63,092 nt of DNA from Nitrospira sp. CR1.3 (GCA_014055525.1 WIAH01000021.1:1-63092); one strand, 5' to 3'; shown: positions 8,393-18,259, counted from the stretch's first letter. Translations and numbers: made by a program. The notes: generated by a model not told the origin, from the sequence alone.

Positions 8393-10720
8393 TTACCACA
8401 TCTCCACAGGATCAGCATCGACGTCAAACTTTACGGCGCGAGGCTGATAGGCCTGCTCGAGTTGTTCGATGCTCTCACGGACCGCCTGAATTCCTCGTTC
8501 ACGCTCCACCGATTTGACCAGGATCTGCCGTCGATACCGCCCGCGGACTCTCGGAATAGGAGGAGGAACGGGCCCCAATACGGTGAACTCATCGGGACCA
8601 CTTGCGGCCACAACCCGACTGGCCGGCGCGAGACCTGCGACAGGTCTTGTCAGAACTGCCTGCAATCGCCCCACCCACTCAACCGCTGCCTTTTCGACAA
8701 GCCCCTCATTGGCGCCGGAGACGTGCAAGGCGATCAGGTGAACAGCAGGCGGGTATCCGAGAGCGATTCGATGGGAGAGTTCCTCTGAGATAAACCTCGA
8801 CTCGTCCCGCTGAAAAACGGCCTGCATCGCATGATGAGAGTGCAGATAGGACTGAATGATCACGCGGCCTCCGTCACTCGATGGACGTGCCAGGGTCACA
8901 GCATTGCGAAGCATGTGATAGGTGCGCTCGGCCGCTCGAAAATCCGGAAGGCTCAGACCAGCGTCCGCCTGGACGATCCCAACCAGACCGACGGAAGGAA
9001 CGGCATGGTCCCGGAGCACCAGCTGCGTCCCGATTAGAACGTCCCATTGTCTCTCCTTGATGGCCTTCCATAGGGTAGCGGCCTGCGCCGGCTTCCGCAT
9101 GGTATCGCCGTCAGCTCGAATGAGCCTTGCCCCGGGGAACAGACGGCCGACCTCCTCTTCCACTCGCTCCGTGCCTTCCCCGATCAGCCGTAGACGATGT
9201 CCGGCGCAGAACGCGCAGGTGCCCGGGATCGCTATCCCGGTGCCGCAGTAGGGACAAACCAGGCGGCCGTTGCGTCGATAGTAGGGAAGGGCAACGCGAC
9301 AGGAGTTGCAGCGAGGAAACTGCCCGCAGTCACCACAGATCAGTGCTCCTGCGTAGCCTTTTCGATTGAGGAAGAGCAAGACTCCGGCGTCGCGGACGAT
9401 CGCCTCATGCATCGCCTCAATCAATGAGGGGCTGAGAACGATCCCCTTCCCCAACGGCCGAAGATCCACCAGCTCTACTTTCGGTTGCAGTGCGACCGGT
9501 GATTCGTAGCGGAGTACAGTATCCTGGGCGCCGGTCTTGAGGGAGGCTTCCAGAGCGGGATAGGGAGAGCCGAGAACCAGTGCGGCTCGCTCATCCTGCG
9601 CCCTCAGCCAGGCCACGTCCCGCGCATGATAACGAGGTTCCTGCGGCTCCTTGAGCGATGAATCTTCGCTCCGCTCGATCCAGATCATCCCCAGAGATCG
9701 AACCGGCAGAAAGATCGCTGATCTTGTTCCCACAATGACCTGGACTCCCGGCTGTCTGGACCGTAGCCAAATAGCCGCTCGCTCATCATCCGAGAGGCCT
9801 GAGTGCAGGCAGGCGGAGACTTGTGCTCCTTCCTCTGTGAGCCTCTCCGTCAACCAGCGGGCTCGTTCGGTTTCGCCCACGATCACCAAGACCGTTCGTC
9901 CACCGGCTAAAGTATGGCTGATCGCCCGATGGAGCAGGGAGATTCGATCGACGAGCGGCGCTTGCAAGAAAATCTTTACCGGTTGCCCGCTGCTCAACGC
10001 GCCGATCAGCTCCTCCCCCTGGTCGGGCATCATCCCGCTGCCGGATGAGAGCGGCGCACTTTCCGGCCGAGCTTCAGAGTTGCTCGGCAGGATAAACCGC
10101 GTCAGCTTGACATTACTGAGAGCGTCAGGCTTCTCAAACAGTTCAACGATCCATCCCTTCCGGAGAAGTGTCTCGAGCAATTCCTGCTGTTTGGATCGAT
10201 TGTGGTTCAAGAGTGTCGCTCGCTTGATGCCAGCCGGTTTCCTGGAGAGTCGCTGGAGCACTGAACGGACTTCCTCGGAATCAACGCCTGCTGTCAGCGC
10301 TTCTCGACCCTGTAGCGTCAGGGAGCACCGGCCGTTTTCTGCTCGATCTGGGCTTGAAGGAGGCATGACCAACCTCAGGCACTGTCCCCAAGGAGCGACA
10401 TAATAATCTGATATCCGCTTGGCGAGTTCGAGTAGATGAGAGGGAATTTCTTTCGATCCATTGTCCGCGATGATCGACCCGATCTCTTTAAGACGGTCTC
10501 GATCTAATCCCGCTGGAAGGGTAGGGCTCAGCGAAATCACAGCGCCTTGAACTCTCGCCCGTCCAAAGGGCACCACAACGCAGTGTCCGATGCGGAGAAC
10601 CGGTTTCAAATGCGCCGGAACGATGTAGGTAAACGAACCGGCTATGTGGCGAGGGACAATGACATTCGCATAGAGATTCCGGGATGCGACGGGAGTGTAG
10701 GCTGACGGGTTTTCAACCAT
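8393..10720 (-). CDS. priA: PriA homologue with degenerate helicase motifs
   Basis: Primosomal protein N', which in other bacteria recognises stalled forks and reloads DnaB. The N-terminal 3'-DNA-binding domain (about 1-100) and the zinc cluster with paired CxxC motifs (about 461-505, CGDCGQFPRCNSC and CPYC...CAFC) are present. The ATPase motifs are not: the Walker A position (about 253-262) reads QAPLVDRISL instead of GVTGSGKTEV; the DEEH box (about 348-352) reads IERSE; motif III reads GSPYP instead of GSATP; motif VI (about 607-614) reads AVTLARPS instead of QVAGRAGR. Flanking residues still align, so this is a true PriA fold without helicase chemistry, as known in actinobacteria. The start is ATG at 10720. 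It lies 99 bases downstream of the OmpA-family gene. Confidence 0.88.
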   Translation of the reverse strand: MVENPSAYTPVASRNLYANVIVPRHIAGSFTYIVPAHLKPVLRIGHCVVVPFGRARVQGAVISLSPTLPAGLDRDRLKEIGSIIADNGSKEIPSHLLELAKRISDYYVAPWGQCLRLVMPPSSPDRAENGRCSLTLQGREALTAGVDSEEVRSVLQRLSRKPAGIKRATLLNHNRSKQQELLETLLRKGWIVELFEKPDALSNVKLTRFILPSNSEARPESAPLSSGSGMMPDQGEELIGALSSGQPVKIFLQAPLVDRISLLHRAISHTLAGGRTVLVIVGETERARWLTERLTEEGAQVSACLHSGLSDDERAAIWLRSRQPGVQVIVGTRSAIFLPVRSLGMIWIERSEDSSLKEPQEPRYHARDVAWLRAQDERAALVLGSPYPALEASLKTGAQDTVLRYESPVALQPKVELVDLRPLGKGIVLSPSLIEAMHEAIVRDAGVLLFLNRKGYAGALICGDCGQFPRCNSCRVALPYYRRNGRLVCPYCGTGIAIPGTCAFCAGHRLRLIGEGTERVEEEVGRLFPGARLIRADGDTMRKPAQAATLWKAIKERQWDVLIGTQLVLRDHAVPSVGLVGIVQADAGLSLPDFRAAERTYHMLRNAVTLARPSSDGGRVIIQSYLHSHHAMQAVFQRDESRFISEELSHRIALGYPPAVHLIALHVSGANEGLVEKAAVEWVGRLQAVLTRPVAGLAPASRVVAASGPDEFTVLGPVPPPIPRVRGRYRRQILVKSVERERGIQAVRESIEQLEQAYQPRAVKFDVDADPVEMW

Positions 10721-10819
10721 GCGGCATTGTATCAACAGCGGGAAAGAAGGGACAACGGATCGAGGCAGGCGGAGCATGCCGGGAAAACCAGCCGCTCCGC
10801 CTCATGGCGAGAGAAGGAC

Positions 10820-12301
10820 TTATGGCTGAGGAGCGACCGGCGAATCAGGACTCGACTCGCCGATTGGCTGTTCACTGGAAGCAGACGGTGTCGTCATCGG
10901 CTCTTCGATCATAGCCTTGCTCGGAGGAACGGGCGCTTTCTGACCTTCGGCTGCAAGGCCGCTGACCTTGTATCCCTCATCGACCACTGGAACAGATCTC
11001 ATGGCCTGTTCGGAGCGATTCTTATCCGACTCAGGCGAGTAGAGCACGATATCCACACGACGGTTTCTCTGACGGCCTGGTTCCGTGGCATTGCTGACAA
11101 CCGGTTTCGTATCGCCGTATCCGACCGAGGAAATTCTGGCAGAATCGACCCCGCCCTTTTCGACCAAGTAGCGGAGAACACCGCTCGCGCGAGCTTTCGA
11201 GAGATCCCAGTTGGTTGGATAGCGGGACTTCAGCGCGGGACCGATTTCCATATTGTCGGCATGGCCCTCCACCCGGATGAGCTGGTCGGCAGGCGCACCC
11301 TTGAGATACTCAATCAGCTCGTCAAGCACCTGGTAGCCTTCCGGCTTGATCGCGGCCTCGCCCGACTCGTATCGCAGCTGTTTCATGAGGTCGCTGAGAG
11401 TGATTCGCGTCTCACGCGACGCATTCTGGGTCACGATCTTGTTGGGAGCGCGTTCTGTCGTCGGAGGAGCCGCCATGAACTCCTGCGACGATTGTGGGAT
11501 CGTGCTGGACACGGGAACCGGTTCCCCTGCCTGCACCTTGACCCGGAATCGGTCGCCCGGGAGAACGCGCGAGGTCGATCTTGTGATCAATGCGGTTGAT
11601 GTGCGTGGCTCCGTCGACAGAATCTTGATCTCACCGACGAGCCGAGGAGGGAGATTACCGCCTGACCGGACGACATCCATCTGATCGCCCGGCCGTACCC
11701 CGTCTTCTCTTCCTCGATCCACATAGACGATGTTCCGCTGAGCCACGAGCGTCATGCCCATGTCGGACTGAAGTTCGACGATCATGCCAGACAAATCGTC
11801 CGAGGTTTGAGACGAAGCCGGTTCCGGCTCCACCACGGGGAGCACGAATTTCATGACCGGATCGCCGGGCGATACCGCCCCGTATGCGCGAACCGCGCGA
11901 ACCGTGGTCAGCGTCTTATCGACCTGTACGACCTCCACGATCGCCAGGCGAATAATCAGATACCCCAGGTATTCTCTGGTCACGGGGTGGAAGACCTTGC
12001 GAGCGCGCTTGAACACCGTAAAGAGATCGCCGACCGCCGCGTCTCCGGGATTCTTGAGCTTGAGGTACAGAGTGTCTCGCTGCCCGAGCTGCATCCGATC
12101 ACCGGTCGTCTGGTTGTCTCCGGTGGTCACATTCACGACGCCGTCTTGCGGAGAGGATTGCTGAATCGACCCGGCCGCGAAGCTCAGTGCCGATTCTCCG
12201 AACCGGATCGTATCGAGATCATCGGCCGAGGCAGCCGACGGTCCGATGAGGGCGAGTACCAAGAGGAAGGCGGATGTTGTGCGGGCCGAGTAGATAGTCA
12301 T
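10820..12301 (-). CDS. OmpA-family outer-membrane/peptidoglycan-binding protein
   Basis: A 493-residue exported protein. A signal peptide covers about residues 1-26 (TSAFLLVLALIGPSAASA). The middle has two related segments with LGQRDTLYLKLKNPGDAAVG and VYVDRGREDGVRPGDQMDVV, resembling the beta-rich repeats seen in LysM-associated Nitrospira proteins. The C-terminal OmpA-like domain (about 330-450) carries IRVEGHADN, WDLSKARASGVLRYLV and GYGDTKPV...RQRNRRVDI, which bind diaminopimelate in peptidoglycan. A Pro/Ser-rich tail follows. The start at 12301 has AAGGA six bases upstream; longer readings to 12520 overlap the promoter. Likely a cell-envelope anchor. Confidence 0.85.
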   Translation of the reverse strand: MTIYSARTTSAFLLVLALIGPSAASADDLDTIRFGESALSFAAGSIQQSSPQDGVVNVTTGDNQTTGDRMQLGQRDTLYLKLKNPGDAAVGDLFTVFKRARKVFHPVTREYLGYLIIRLAIVEVVQVDKTLTTVRAVRAYGAVSPGDPVMKFVLPVVEPEPASSQTSDDLSGMIVELQSDMGMTLVAQRNIVYVDRGREDGVRPGDQMDVVRSGGNLPPRLVGEIKILSTEPRTSTALITRSTSRVLPGDRFRVKVQAGEPVPVSSTIPQSSQEFMAAPPTTERAPNKIVTQNASRETRITLSDLMKQLRYESGEAAIKPEGYQVLDELIEYLKGAPADQLIRVEGHADNMEIGPALKSRYPTNWDLSKARASGVLRYLVEKGGVDSARISSVGYGDTKPVVSNATEPGRQRNRRVDIVLYSPESDKNRSEQAMRSVPVVDEGYKVSGLAAEGQKAPVPPSKAMIEEPMTTPSASSEQPIGESSPDSPVAPQP

Positions 12302-12341
12302 GGGCAGTCCTTCTTGTTGGAAATCAAGTGTTGCTGAGAAA

Positions 12342-12369
12342 ACCATAGCAAAGAGTCCCAGAATGTCAA
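12342..12369 (-). promoter_or_regulatory. Promoter of the OmpA-family gene
   Basis: Read on the minus strand, TTGACA (12369-12364) and TATGGT (12347-12342) are separated by 16 bases, about 40 bases upstream of the ATG at 12301. The -35 is a perfect sigma70 match; the -10 matches at four of six positions. Confidence 0.6.
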
Positions 12370-12457
12370 GAATATTGCAGACTTGCCACAGATTGACCAT
12401 CCGACAATCTCGATGATAGCGTAGCCTGGCTCGCCTGAACCAAACAGCGCGTGATTT

Positions 12458-12655
12458 ATGGCTGCTCAGCCCGACAACATCCGCCGGTCCGGTCGCTCGC
12501 CCATCGAGACCCAAATCCACCGACGGAAGAAGGCCAAGGCCTTGTCGCCTCTGGAACTTGAGTGGGACCGCGCCGACCGCGAGATTGCCACGCGCCTCCG
12601 CATGCCTTCTACGCTCATGAGACCCCAGCCACCGAAGTCGAAGAAAAAATCATGA
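12458..12655 (+). CDS. Small basic hypothetical protein, doubtful
   Basis: A 65-residue reading frame rich in Arg/Lys (IHRRKKAKALSPLELEWDRA), ending in KSKKKS. It sits in the 530-base gap between the OmpA-family gene and nuoA. No Shine-Dalgarno sequence is seen before its ATG, and an overlapping frame on the other strand is also open. The charged composition looks protein-like rather than random, but it may not be expressed. Confidence 0.35.
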   Translation: MAAQPDNIRRSGRSPIETQIHRRKKAKALSPLELEWDRADREIATRLRMPSTLMRPQPPKSKKKS

Positions 12656-12832
12656 TGCATCCTGGCATCTGCGGCCGGATGAATGCCCAGAACAAACCGA
12701 CGCACCGAGCGCTCCGCAAAGTAGGACTTTCGGGACGGATCTCCTAGGTCCTTTGTACGCTTGCTATCTCCACGATCCGCCGTCTAAGATCCCGCATTCC
12801 CTTGCAACTCAAGGTGTTGAAAGGTCATTTCC

Positions 12833-13216
12833 ATGAGCGGCATTGAGTTACTCCTTGAGTATCTCACGAAGTATTTCCCGATCTTGCTCTTCCTTTTTAT
12901 CGCGTTGGCCTTCGGTGTCGTCACTCTGCTGCTCAGTTACTTGGTCCAGCCCAAATATCCTGAACCGGAGAAACTCTCAGCTTACGAGTGCGGATCCGAG
13001 CCGTTTTCGGATGCCCGCATGCCCTTCCCGGTCCGCTATTACATTTTCGCCATGCTCTTCGTCATTTTCGACATCGAAGTGATCTTTCTGTATCCCTGGG
13101 CGGTCACGTTCGACAAGCTGGGCTTGATCGGATTGATCGAGATGCTGATTTTTATCGGGTTGTTTCTCGTCGCCTACGTGTACGCCTGGCGCAAGGGAGC
13201 TCTGGAATGGGACTGA
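12833..13216 (+). CDS. nuoA: Complex I subunit NuoA
   Basis: Small membrane subunit of proton-pumping NADH:quinone oxidoreductase, located at the junction of the peripheral arm and membrane arm. It has three hydrophobic segments with the family sequences [20 protein letters not shown] and [13 protein letters not shown]. At 127 residues the length is normal. It is first of twelve nuo genes; its last ten bases overlap nuoB. AAGG precedes the ATG at about eight bases. Confidence 0.95.
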   Translation: MSGIELLLEYLTKYFPILLFLFIALAFGVVTLLLSYLVQPKYPEPEKLSAYECGSEPFSDARMPFPVRYYIFAMLFVIFDIEVIFLYPWAVTFDKLGLIGLIEMLIFIGLFLVAYVYAWRKGALEWD

Positions 13217-13734
13217 TTCAACTGGGCCGCCAGGAAAAGGACGGGGCTCCGGACGTGATCACCACGACGGTGGAGAAAGCGGTGAACTGGGCCCGTAAGG
13301 GGTCGCTCTGGCCCATGACCTTCGGCCTCGCATGCTGCGCGATTGAGATGATTGCGGCCGTATCTTCGCGCTACGACATGGACCGCTACGGGGCGGGCGT
13401 GTTTCGCGCCTCTCCCCGGCAGTCGGACCTGATGATTGTCGCAGGCACGGTTTGCCGGCGGATGGCCCCGGTGATTAGAAAAATTTACGATCAGATGCCG
13501 GAGCCCAAGTACGTCATTGCCATGGGGTCCTGCGCAACATCGGGGAATATTTACGACAGTTACAGCGTCGTCCAGGGGGTCGATCGGTTCGTGCCGGTTG
13601 ATATCTATGTTCCGGGATGCCCTCCCACCCCGGAAGCGCTGTTCGACGGCATTCTCAAGCTGCAAGAGCGGATCATGCAGAAGCGGGTGTTCGTCAAACA
13701 ACCGGAACAGGTCAAGACAAGCCTCAAGACATAG
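13207..13734 (+). CDS. nuoB: Complex I subunit NuoB (N2 cluster)
   Basis: Peripheral-arm subunit that holds the terminal [4Fe-4S] cluster N2, which passes electrons to quinone. Ligand cysteines are seen in [24 protein letters not shown] and [11 protein letters not shown]. The start was set at the ATG at 13207, inside the nuoA end, giving [13 protein letters not shown] and 175 residues; an open upstream extension is a shadow of nuoA. The gene is complete and should be functional. Confidence 0.95.
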   Translation: MGLIQLGRQEKDGAPDVITTTVEKAVNWARKGSLWPMTFGLACCAIEMIAAVSSRYDMDRYGAGVFRASPRQSDLMIVAGTVCRRMAPVIRKIYDQMPEPKYVIAMGSCATSGNIYDSYSVVQGVDRFVPVDIYVPGCPPTPEALFDGILKLQERIMQKRVFVKQPEQVKTSLKT

Positions 13735-13741
13735 GAATGGC

Positions 13742-14245
13742 ATGTCCCTTCAGCAACTGGCGAGTCGTATTCAAGAAAATTTCAACCCCGGCTTCGTGAA
13801 GGCGGTCGAGTGGCGCGGCGACCTGGCCGTGACCGTTACCCGGGAGGCGCTCCATCAAGTTGCCCAATTTTTGCACGATGACCCGGCGATGGATTTCGAC
13901 TATATCGTCCATGTCAGTTCGGTGGATTGGCCGGACGACGAGCCGCGTTTCGAAGTGGTCTACGAATTCTACTCGATCCGGAAACGCCACAGAATCCGGC
14001 TGAAAGCGCGTGTTCCGGAATCGGATTGCGTGGTGGATTCGCTCACCGACATCTGGAAAGGGGCGGATTTCATGGAGCGCGAAGTCTACGACATGATGGG
14101 AATCAGATTTCGTCACCATCCGGATCTTCGTCGCATTCTCATGCCGGACGATTACGCTGAAGGCTACCCCCTGCGAAAGGACTTTCCGCTTCGCGGCAGG
14201 GGCTGGCGCGATACGTTTGAATTTCTAGACGAGACGGCGCGTTGA
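13742..14245 (+). CDS. nuoC: Complex I subunit NuoC (30 kDa)
   Basis: Peripheral-arm subunit that packs against NuoD and NuoB. The family signature EREVYDMMGIRFRHHPDLRR and the end YPLRKDFPLRGRG are present. The start is ATG at 13742, seven bases after the nuoB stop; 167 residues is typical. It is separate from nuoD, unlike the fused NuoCD of enterobacteria. Confidence 0.95.
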   Translation: MSLQQLASRIQENFNPGFVKAVEWRGDLAVTVTREALHQVAQFLHDDPAMDFDYIVHVSSVDWPDDEPRFEVVYEFYSIRKRHRIRLKARVPESDCVVDSLTDIWKGADFMEREVYDMMGIRFRHHPDLRRILMPDDYAEGYPLRKDFPLRGRGWRDTFEFLDETAR

Positions 14246-14260
14246 GGAGCCTGCAGAACC

Positions 14261-15505
14261 ATGGCGTTTGAAGATCAACGAACGACCGTTTACAAGGTCG
14301 ATCCAACACACCCGGAGAGCGAAACCCTTCCGACTCTGCGCACGGAGGAACTGCTGCTGAACATGGGTCCGCAGCATCCGAGCACCCACGGAGTGCTGAA
14401 AGTCATCCTCGAACTGGAAGGGGAGCGGTTGGTGAAGTCGACGCCGGTGATGGGCTTTCTCCACCGGGGCGTCGAAAAACTGGCGGAAGAAGGCACCTAT
14501 CACCAATTCATTCCCCACACCGATCGGTTGGATTACGTCTGCGCGATGTACAACAATTTCGCCTACTGCCGCGCGGTTGAAAAACTCATGAACATCACGG
14601 TGCCGAAACGAGCCGAATACCTCCGCACGATCGTCGCGGAAGTGCAGCGCATTATCGGCCATCAATTCTGGCTCGGCACGCAGGCGCTCGATATCGGCGC
14701 GATGACCGTTTTCTTCTACTGCTTTCGCGACCGCGAGATTCTGCTCGATTGGTTCGATGAACTCTGCGGGGCGCGGCTGACCACCAGCTGGTATCGCATC
14801 GGCGGCGTCGAGCGGGACTTCACGCCCTCGCTCTTGGCCAAACTGACGCAGTTTCTGGATTATTTTCCGCCCAAGATCGACGAGTACATCGTGTTCCTGG
14901 AGAAAAACCGGATCTGGCTGGCCCGGACAAAGGGCGTGGCCGTCGTTTCGGCCGAAGACGCCGTCAACTTCGGGCTCAGCGGGCCGACGCTCCGCGGTTC
15001 CGGCGTCGACTACGATCTGCGCAAGGCCGAGCCCTATTCGGCTTATCCGAAATGCGAGTTCAATGTGCCGCTCGGCAAGAACGGAGACACCTACGATCGG
15101 TACTGGATTCGTGTCATGGAGCTGTACGAAAGCGTGAAAATCATCCGGCAATGTCTGGAGCAGATTCAGGACGGTCCGATCATGGCCGACGTGCCCAGCG
15201 TGACCTTGCCGCCGAAGGAGCGGGTCTTTACAAATCTGGAGTCCATGATCCAGCAATTCAAGCTCTTCTCGCAGGGGTTCGATGCGCCTCCGGGGGAGAT
15301 TTACTGTGGAACGGAAGCCCACAAGGGCGAACTGGGGTTTTATATTGTGAGCGCCGGCGGCGGGAAACCCTACCGGTTGAAGATTCGCGCCCCGTCATTC
15401 ATTCACATGGGCGCGTTCGACCACATGTCGAGAGGTTACATGATCGCGGACGCCATCACGCTCTTCGGAACCTACGACATCGTGATGGGAGAGTGCGACC
15501 GATAG
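14261..15505 (+). CDS. nuoD: Complex I subunit NuoD (49 kDa)
   Basis: Peripheral-arm subunit related to [NiFe]-hydrogenase large subunits; it forms the quinone-binding pocket together with NuoB. The quinone-site sequence MGPQHPSTHGVLK and the family sequences FLHRGVEKLAEEGTYHQFIP and HMSRGYMIADAITLFGTYDI are intact. It has 414 residues and starts 15 bases after nuoC. A hairpin (15525-15552) separates it from nuoG. Confidence 0.95.
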   Translation: MAFEDQRTTVYKVDPTHPESETLPTLRTEELLLNMGPQHPSTHGVLKVILELEGERLVKSTPVMGFLHRGVEKLAEEGTYHQFIPHTDRLDYVCAMYNNFAYCRAVEKLMNITVPKRAEYLRTIVAEVQRIIGHQFWLGTQALDIGAMTVFFYCFRDREILLDWFDELCGARLTTSWYRIGGVERDFTPSLLAKLTQFLDYFPPKIDEYIVFLEKNRIWLARTKGVAVVSAEDAVNFGLSGPTLRGSGVDYDLRKAEPYSAYPKCEFNVPLGKNGDTYDRYWIRVMELYESVKIIRQCLEQIQDGPIMADVPSVTLPPKERVFTNLESMIQQFKLFSQGFDAPPGEIYCGTEAHKGELGFYIVSAGGGKPYRLKIRAPSFIHMGAFDHMSRGYMIADAITLFGTYDIVMGECDR

Positions 15506-15524
15506 CGTCGTTATGACTGTTGAG

Positions 15525-15552
15525 TTCTGAGTTCTAGGTTTCCAACTCAGAA
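15525..15552 (+). other. Perfect 9-bp hairpin inside the nuo operon
   Basis: TTCTGAGTT (15525-15533) and its exact inverse AACTCAGAA (15544-15552) enclose a 10-base loop in the 66-base gap between nuoD and nuoG. No T tract follows, so it is not a clear terminator; an mRNA-processing or stability hairpin is the more likely reading. Confidence 0.5.
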
Positions 15553-15571
15553 TCCAGATCCTGAGGGCAAC

Positions 15572-18259
15572 GTGGGACTAAAGCCAGCCACCAATCCGGA
15601 AGTCGAAGCCGCAACGATCGAGCTGAGCATCGACGGGAAAACCGTCAGCGCGAAAGACGGCGTGTCGCTCTATGACGTCATCTCCAGCACCGGCAAGATC
15701 ATTCCGGCCATGTGCTACCACTACACCTTCGATCCCTTCGGTTCCTGCGGCATGTGTCTGGTCATGCAGGAAGGCAAGAAGGCTCCGGTCCGTTCCTGCA
15801 CCGCCAAGGCCACTGCGGGCATGATCATCCGGACGGAAGGCGACGATCTCTTCCAAGCCAGAAAAAAGGCGGTGGAAAAGCATCTCTCTGTCCATCCGCT
15901 TGATTGCCCGGTCTGCGATGCCGACGGCCATTGCGAATTACAGGATATGGCGTTCCACCACGGCGTCACAAACCTGGCCAATGCCAAACAGAAATTCATT
16001 CCGGAAGACACGCGCAGCCTGGTCCTGGATTTTAATATGAACCGCTGCATCGCCTGCGCCGAGTGCATCAATGTCTGCAAAGACGTGCTGATGATCGATG
16101 CGCTCCAATTCATGAAAAAAGGCGGCTTCAACCAGGTGGTGGCGAAGGGTGATCTCCCCTTGTCCTGCGAGTTCTGCGGAGACTGCCTCGCCGTCTGCCC
16201 CGTCGGAGCCATCACGAACAAATTCTCCAAGTACCTCTATAAACCCTGGCAGATGAAGAAGACCACGACCACCTGCAACTACTGCGGGGACGGCTGCCAG
16301 ATGCAGATCGAAACCAAGGATACGGAAGTGATCAGGGTCACGTCGCCCCTGTCCTGGAAGAACAAATGGGGCGACCGAGCCGACACGTCGAAGGGGCATG
16401 GCGGCATCTGCGTGAAAGGGCGTTTCGGGTTTGAGTACATCGACTCGCCGGCGCGTCTGAAGCAACCGCTCTTGCGCAAGGGCAATCAGCTTGCCGAAGT
16501 GCCTTGGCTGGAAGCCATGCATGCGATCGTCGATCGTTTCGCGGAGATCAGGAAGAAGCATGGATCGGACGCCATTGCCGGCCTGATCACCTCCCGCTGC
16601 ACGAACGAAGAGTTGTATCTGTTCCAGAAACTCATGCGCGCGGGATTCCGCACGAACAACCTCGACAGCAGCGCGCGCTACGGCCACATGAACTTCGTCC
16701 GGGCCTCCAAACAGGCCTTGGGAATCGGACGCACTGGGAACGACTGGGAGGATCTGACGAAGGCGAAAGCCGTCATCATCATCGGCTCAAACCTCACGGA
16801 AACCAATCCGTTGACCGCAGTGCGGATCAAGGAGGCCATTCGCGTCTACAAGGCGCAGGTGATGGTGTTCGACTCTTCCGTGACCAACATCGGCAAACTG
16901 GCTTCGCATCCGTTTCTCATCACGCCGGGAACCGAGGGGTTGGTGATCGACGGGCTCGTCAAGGCCGCGCTCCAGATGGATCTTGTGGATGAGGAAGCCG
17001 TGAAGAAGCACCCGCAAGCTTTCGCTGCGCTGAAGGCGGCCCTTGGCTCCGTTTCGCTGGAGCAGCTGGCTTCCAAGACCGGCCTCACGGTCGAAAACCT
17101 GAAAGAGACCGCCGCCATTTTCGCCGAGTCGCCGCGATCGATCATCCTGTGCGCCGAAGGGATCGTGCGCCAGCCGGGCGGATATGACAATGTGCTGAAG
17201 TTGATCGACCTGGCCTGGATCACGGGAAAACTGGGACGGCCCGGCTGCGGCGTGAACACCGTAACCGAAGAACCGAACGAACAGGGCGCCGCGGATATGG
17301 GTGTGGCTCCGGAGTTCCTGCCGGGCCTCGCCTTATTCGACGACGAGAACATGCGCGACCGACTGGCCAGGGCCTGGGATGTCACGCTCCCCGCCGTCGG
17401 CGCCGGAGCCGATTTGATCGAGATTCTGAAGCGGTGCCGAAGCGGTCAGATCCGCGCCCTCTATGTGGTCGGAGAAAATCCTCTGGGCACCCTTCCGGCG
17501 TCCATGGAGATCAGGGCGGCATTGGACCGGCTCGATCTCCTCGTTGTTCAGGACCCGTTCCTGACCGAAACCGGACGGATGGCGCATGCCGTCTTGCCGG
17601 CCTCCACCTATGCGGAGAAGGACGGCACCTTCACGAATCTCGAAGGTCGAGTTCTGCGCGTCAGGCAGGCGATGGATACGATTGGAGAAAGCGTGCCCGA
17701 TTGGCATATCATGACGACCCTGGCGAATGGATTGGGCTGTCAGTGGGACTATGAATCCGCGAACGATGTTCAGGCTGAGATCATGAAGTTGCTCCCCGGT
17801 TACTATAACCTTGGGCAGCCTCGGAAGGTCGCGCCGACGGCAGATCAGTATCTCTCGAACGGCTATGCGGGCTCCGTGGCGAAACGCTATAGGACCGCAG
17901 TTCCCGGCGGGCAACGTCCCTTCACCTTGTTGATGGGTCAGCTGCTTTATCACTCAGGCAAACTGTCCACCGCCGCCGCCGGACTGATCAAGATCTCGCC
18001 TAACACCGGCAGGATCAGGATGAACCTGTCCGACATGGAGCGGCTCGGCTTAGGCGATGGCGCCACCATCCGAGTGACGTCCGATCAGGGCTCGTTGCAG
18101 GTGGGGGTCCAGCAGGATCAGGGGATGGCTCCCGGTACCTGCTTCTTCCCGGAGCATTTCAACGAGCCTCCCGTGAAAGATCTCATACCGGTTCATGTGG
18201 ATCCCGTTACCGGCGTTCCCTCATTCAAGCGAACTCGCGTCACGATAGAGAAGGCCTAG
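15572..18259 (+). CDS. nuoG: Complex I subunit NuoG (iron-sulfur/molybdopterin-type)
   Basis: Large peripheral subunit of 895 residues. The order is: [2Fe-2S] ferredoxin domain (about 15-95, FGSCGMCLVM and VRSCTAKA); His/Cys cluster (about 106-127, HPLDCPVCDADGHC); two [4Fe-4S] motifs (about 150-210, CIACAECINVCKD and CEFCGDCLAVCP); a further cluster (CNYCGDGC, about 235); and a long molybdopterin-oxidoreductase-like domain. In canonical complex I NuoG takes electrons from NuoE/NuoF, but neither gene is in the operon, so another donor or acceptor such as ferredoxin has been suggested for this complex type. The start is GTG at 15572. Confidence 0.92.
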   Translation: MGLKPATNPEVEAATIELSIDGKTVSAKDGVSLYDVISSTGKIIPAMCYHYTFDPFGSCGMCLVMQEGKKAPVRSCTAKATAGMIIRTEGDDLFQARKKAVEKHLSVHPLDCPVCDADGHCELQDMAFHHGVTNLANAKQKFIPEDTRSLVLDFNMNRCIACAECINVCKDVLMIDALQFMKKGGFNQVVAKGDLPLSCEFCGDCLAVCPVGAITNKFSKYLYKPWQMKKTTTTCNYCGDGCQMQIETKDTEVIRVTSPLSWKNKWGDRADTSKGHGGICVKGRFGFEYIDSPARLKQPLLRKGNQLAEVPWLEAMHAIVDRFAEIRKKHGSDAIAGLITSRCTNEELYLFQKLMRAGFRTNNLDSSARYGHMNFVRASKQALGIGRTGNDWEDLTKAKAVIIIGSNLTETNPLTAVRIKEAIRVYKAQVMVFDSSVTNIGKLASHPFLITPGTEGLVIDGLVKAALQMDLVDEEAVKKHPQAFAALKAALGSVSLEQLASKTGLTVENLKETAAIFAESPRSIILCAEGIVRQPGGYDNVLKLIDLAWITGKLGRPGCGVNTVTEEPNEQGAADMGVAPEFLPGLALFDDENMRDRLARAWDVTLPAVGAGADLIEILKRCRSGQIRALYVVGENPLGTLPASMEIRAALDRLDLLVVQDPFLTETGRMAHAVLPASTYAEKDGTFTNLEGRVLRVRQAMDTIGESVPDWHIMTTLANGLGCQWDYESANDVQAEIMKLLPGYYNLGQPRKVAPTADQYLSNGYAGSVAKRYRTAVPGGQRPFTLLMGQLLYHSGKLSTAAAGLIKISPNTGRIRMNLSDMERLGLGDGATIRVTSDQGSLQVGVQQDQGMAPGTCFFPEHFNEPPVKDLIPVHVDPVTGVPSFKRTRVTIEKA

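Noticed and set aside
12466..12705. Minus-strand 79-codon frame between the OmpA-family gene and nuoA
   Set aside because: Phe/Arg/Ser-rich translation without a start signal; the opposite-strand small ORF is slightly more credible.
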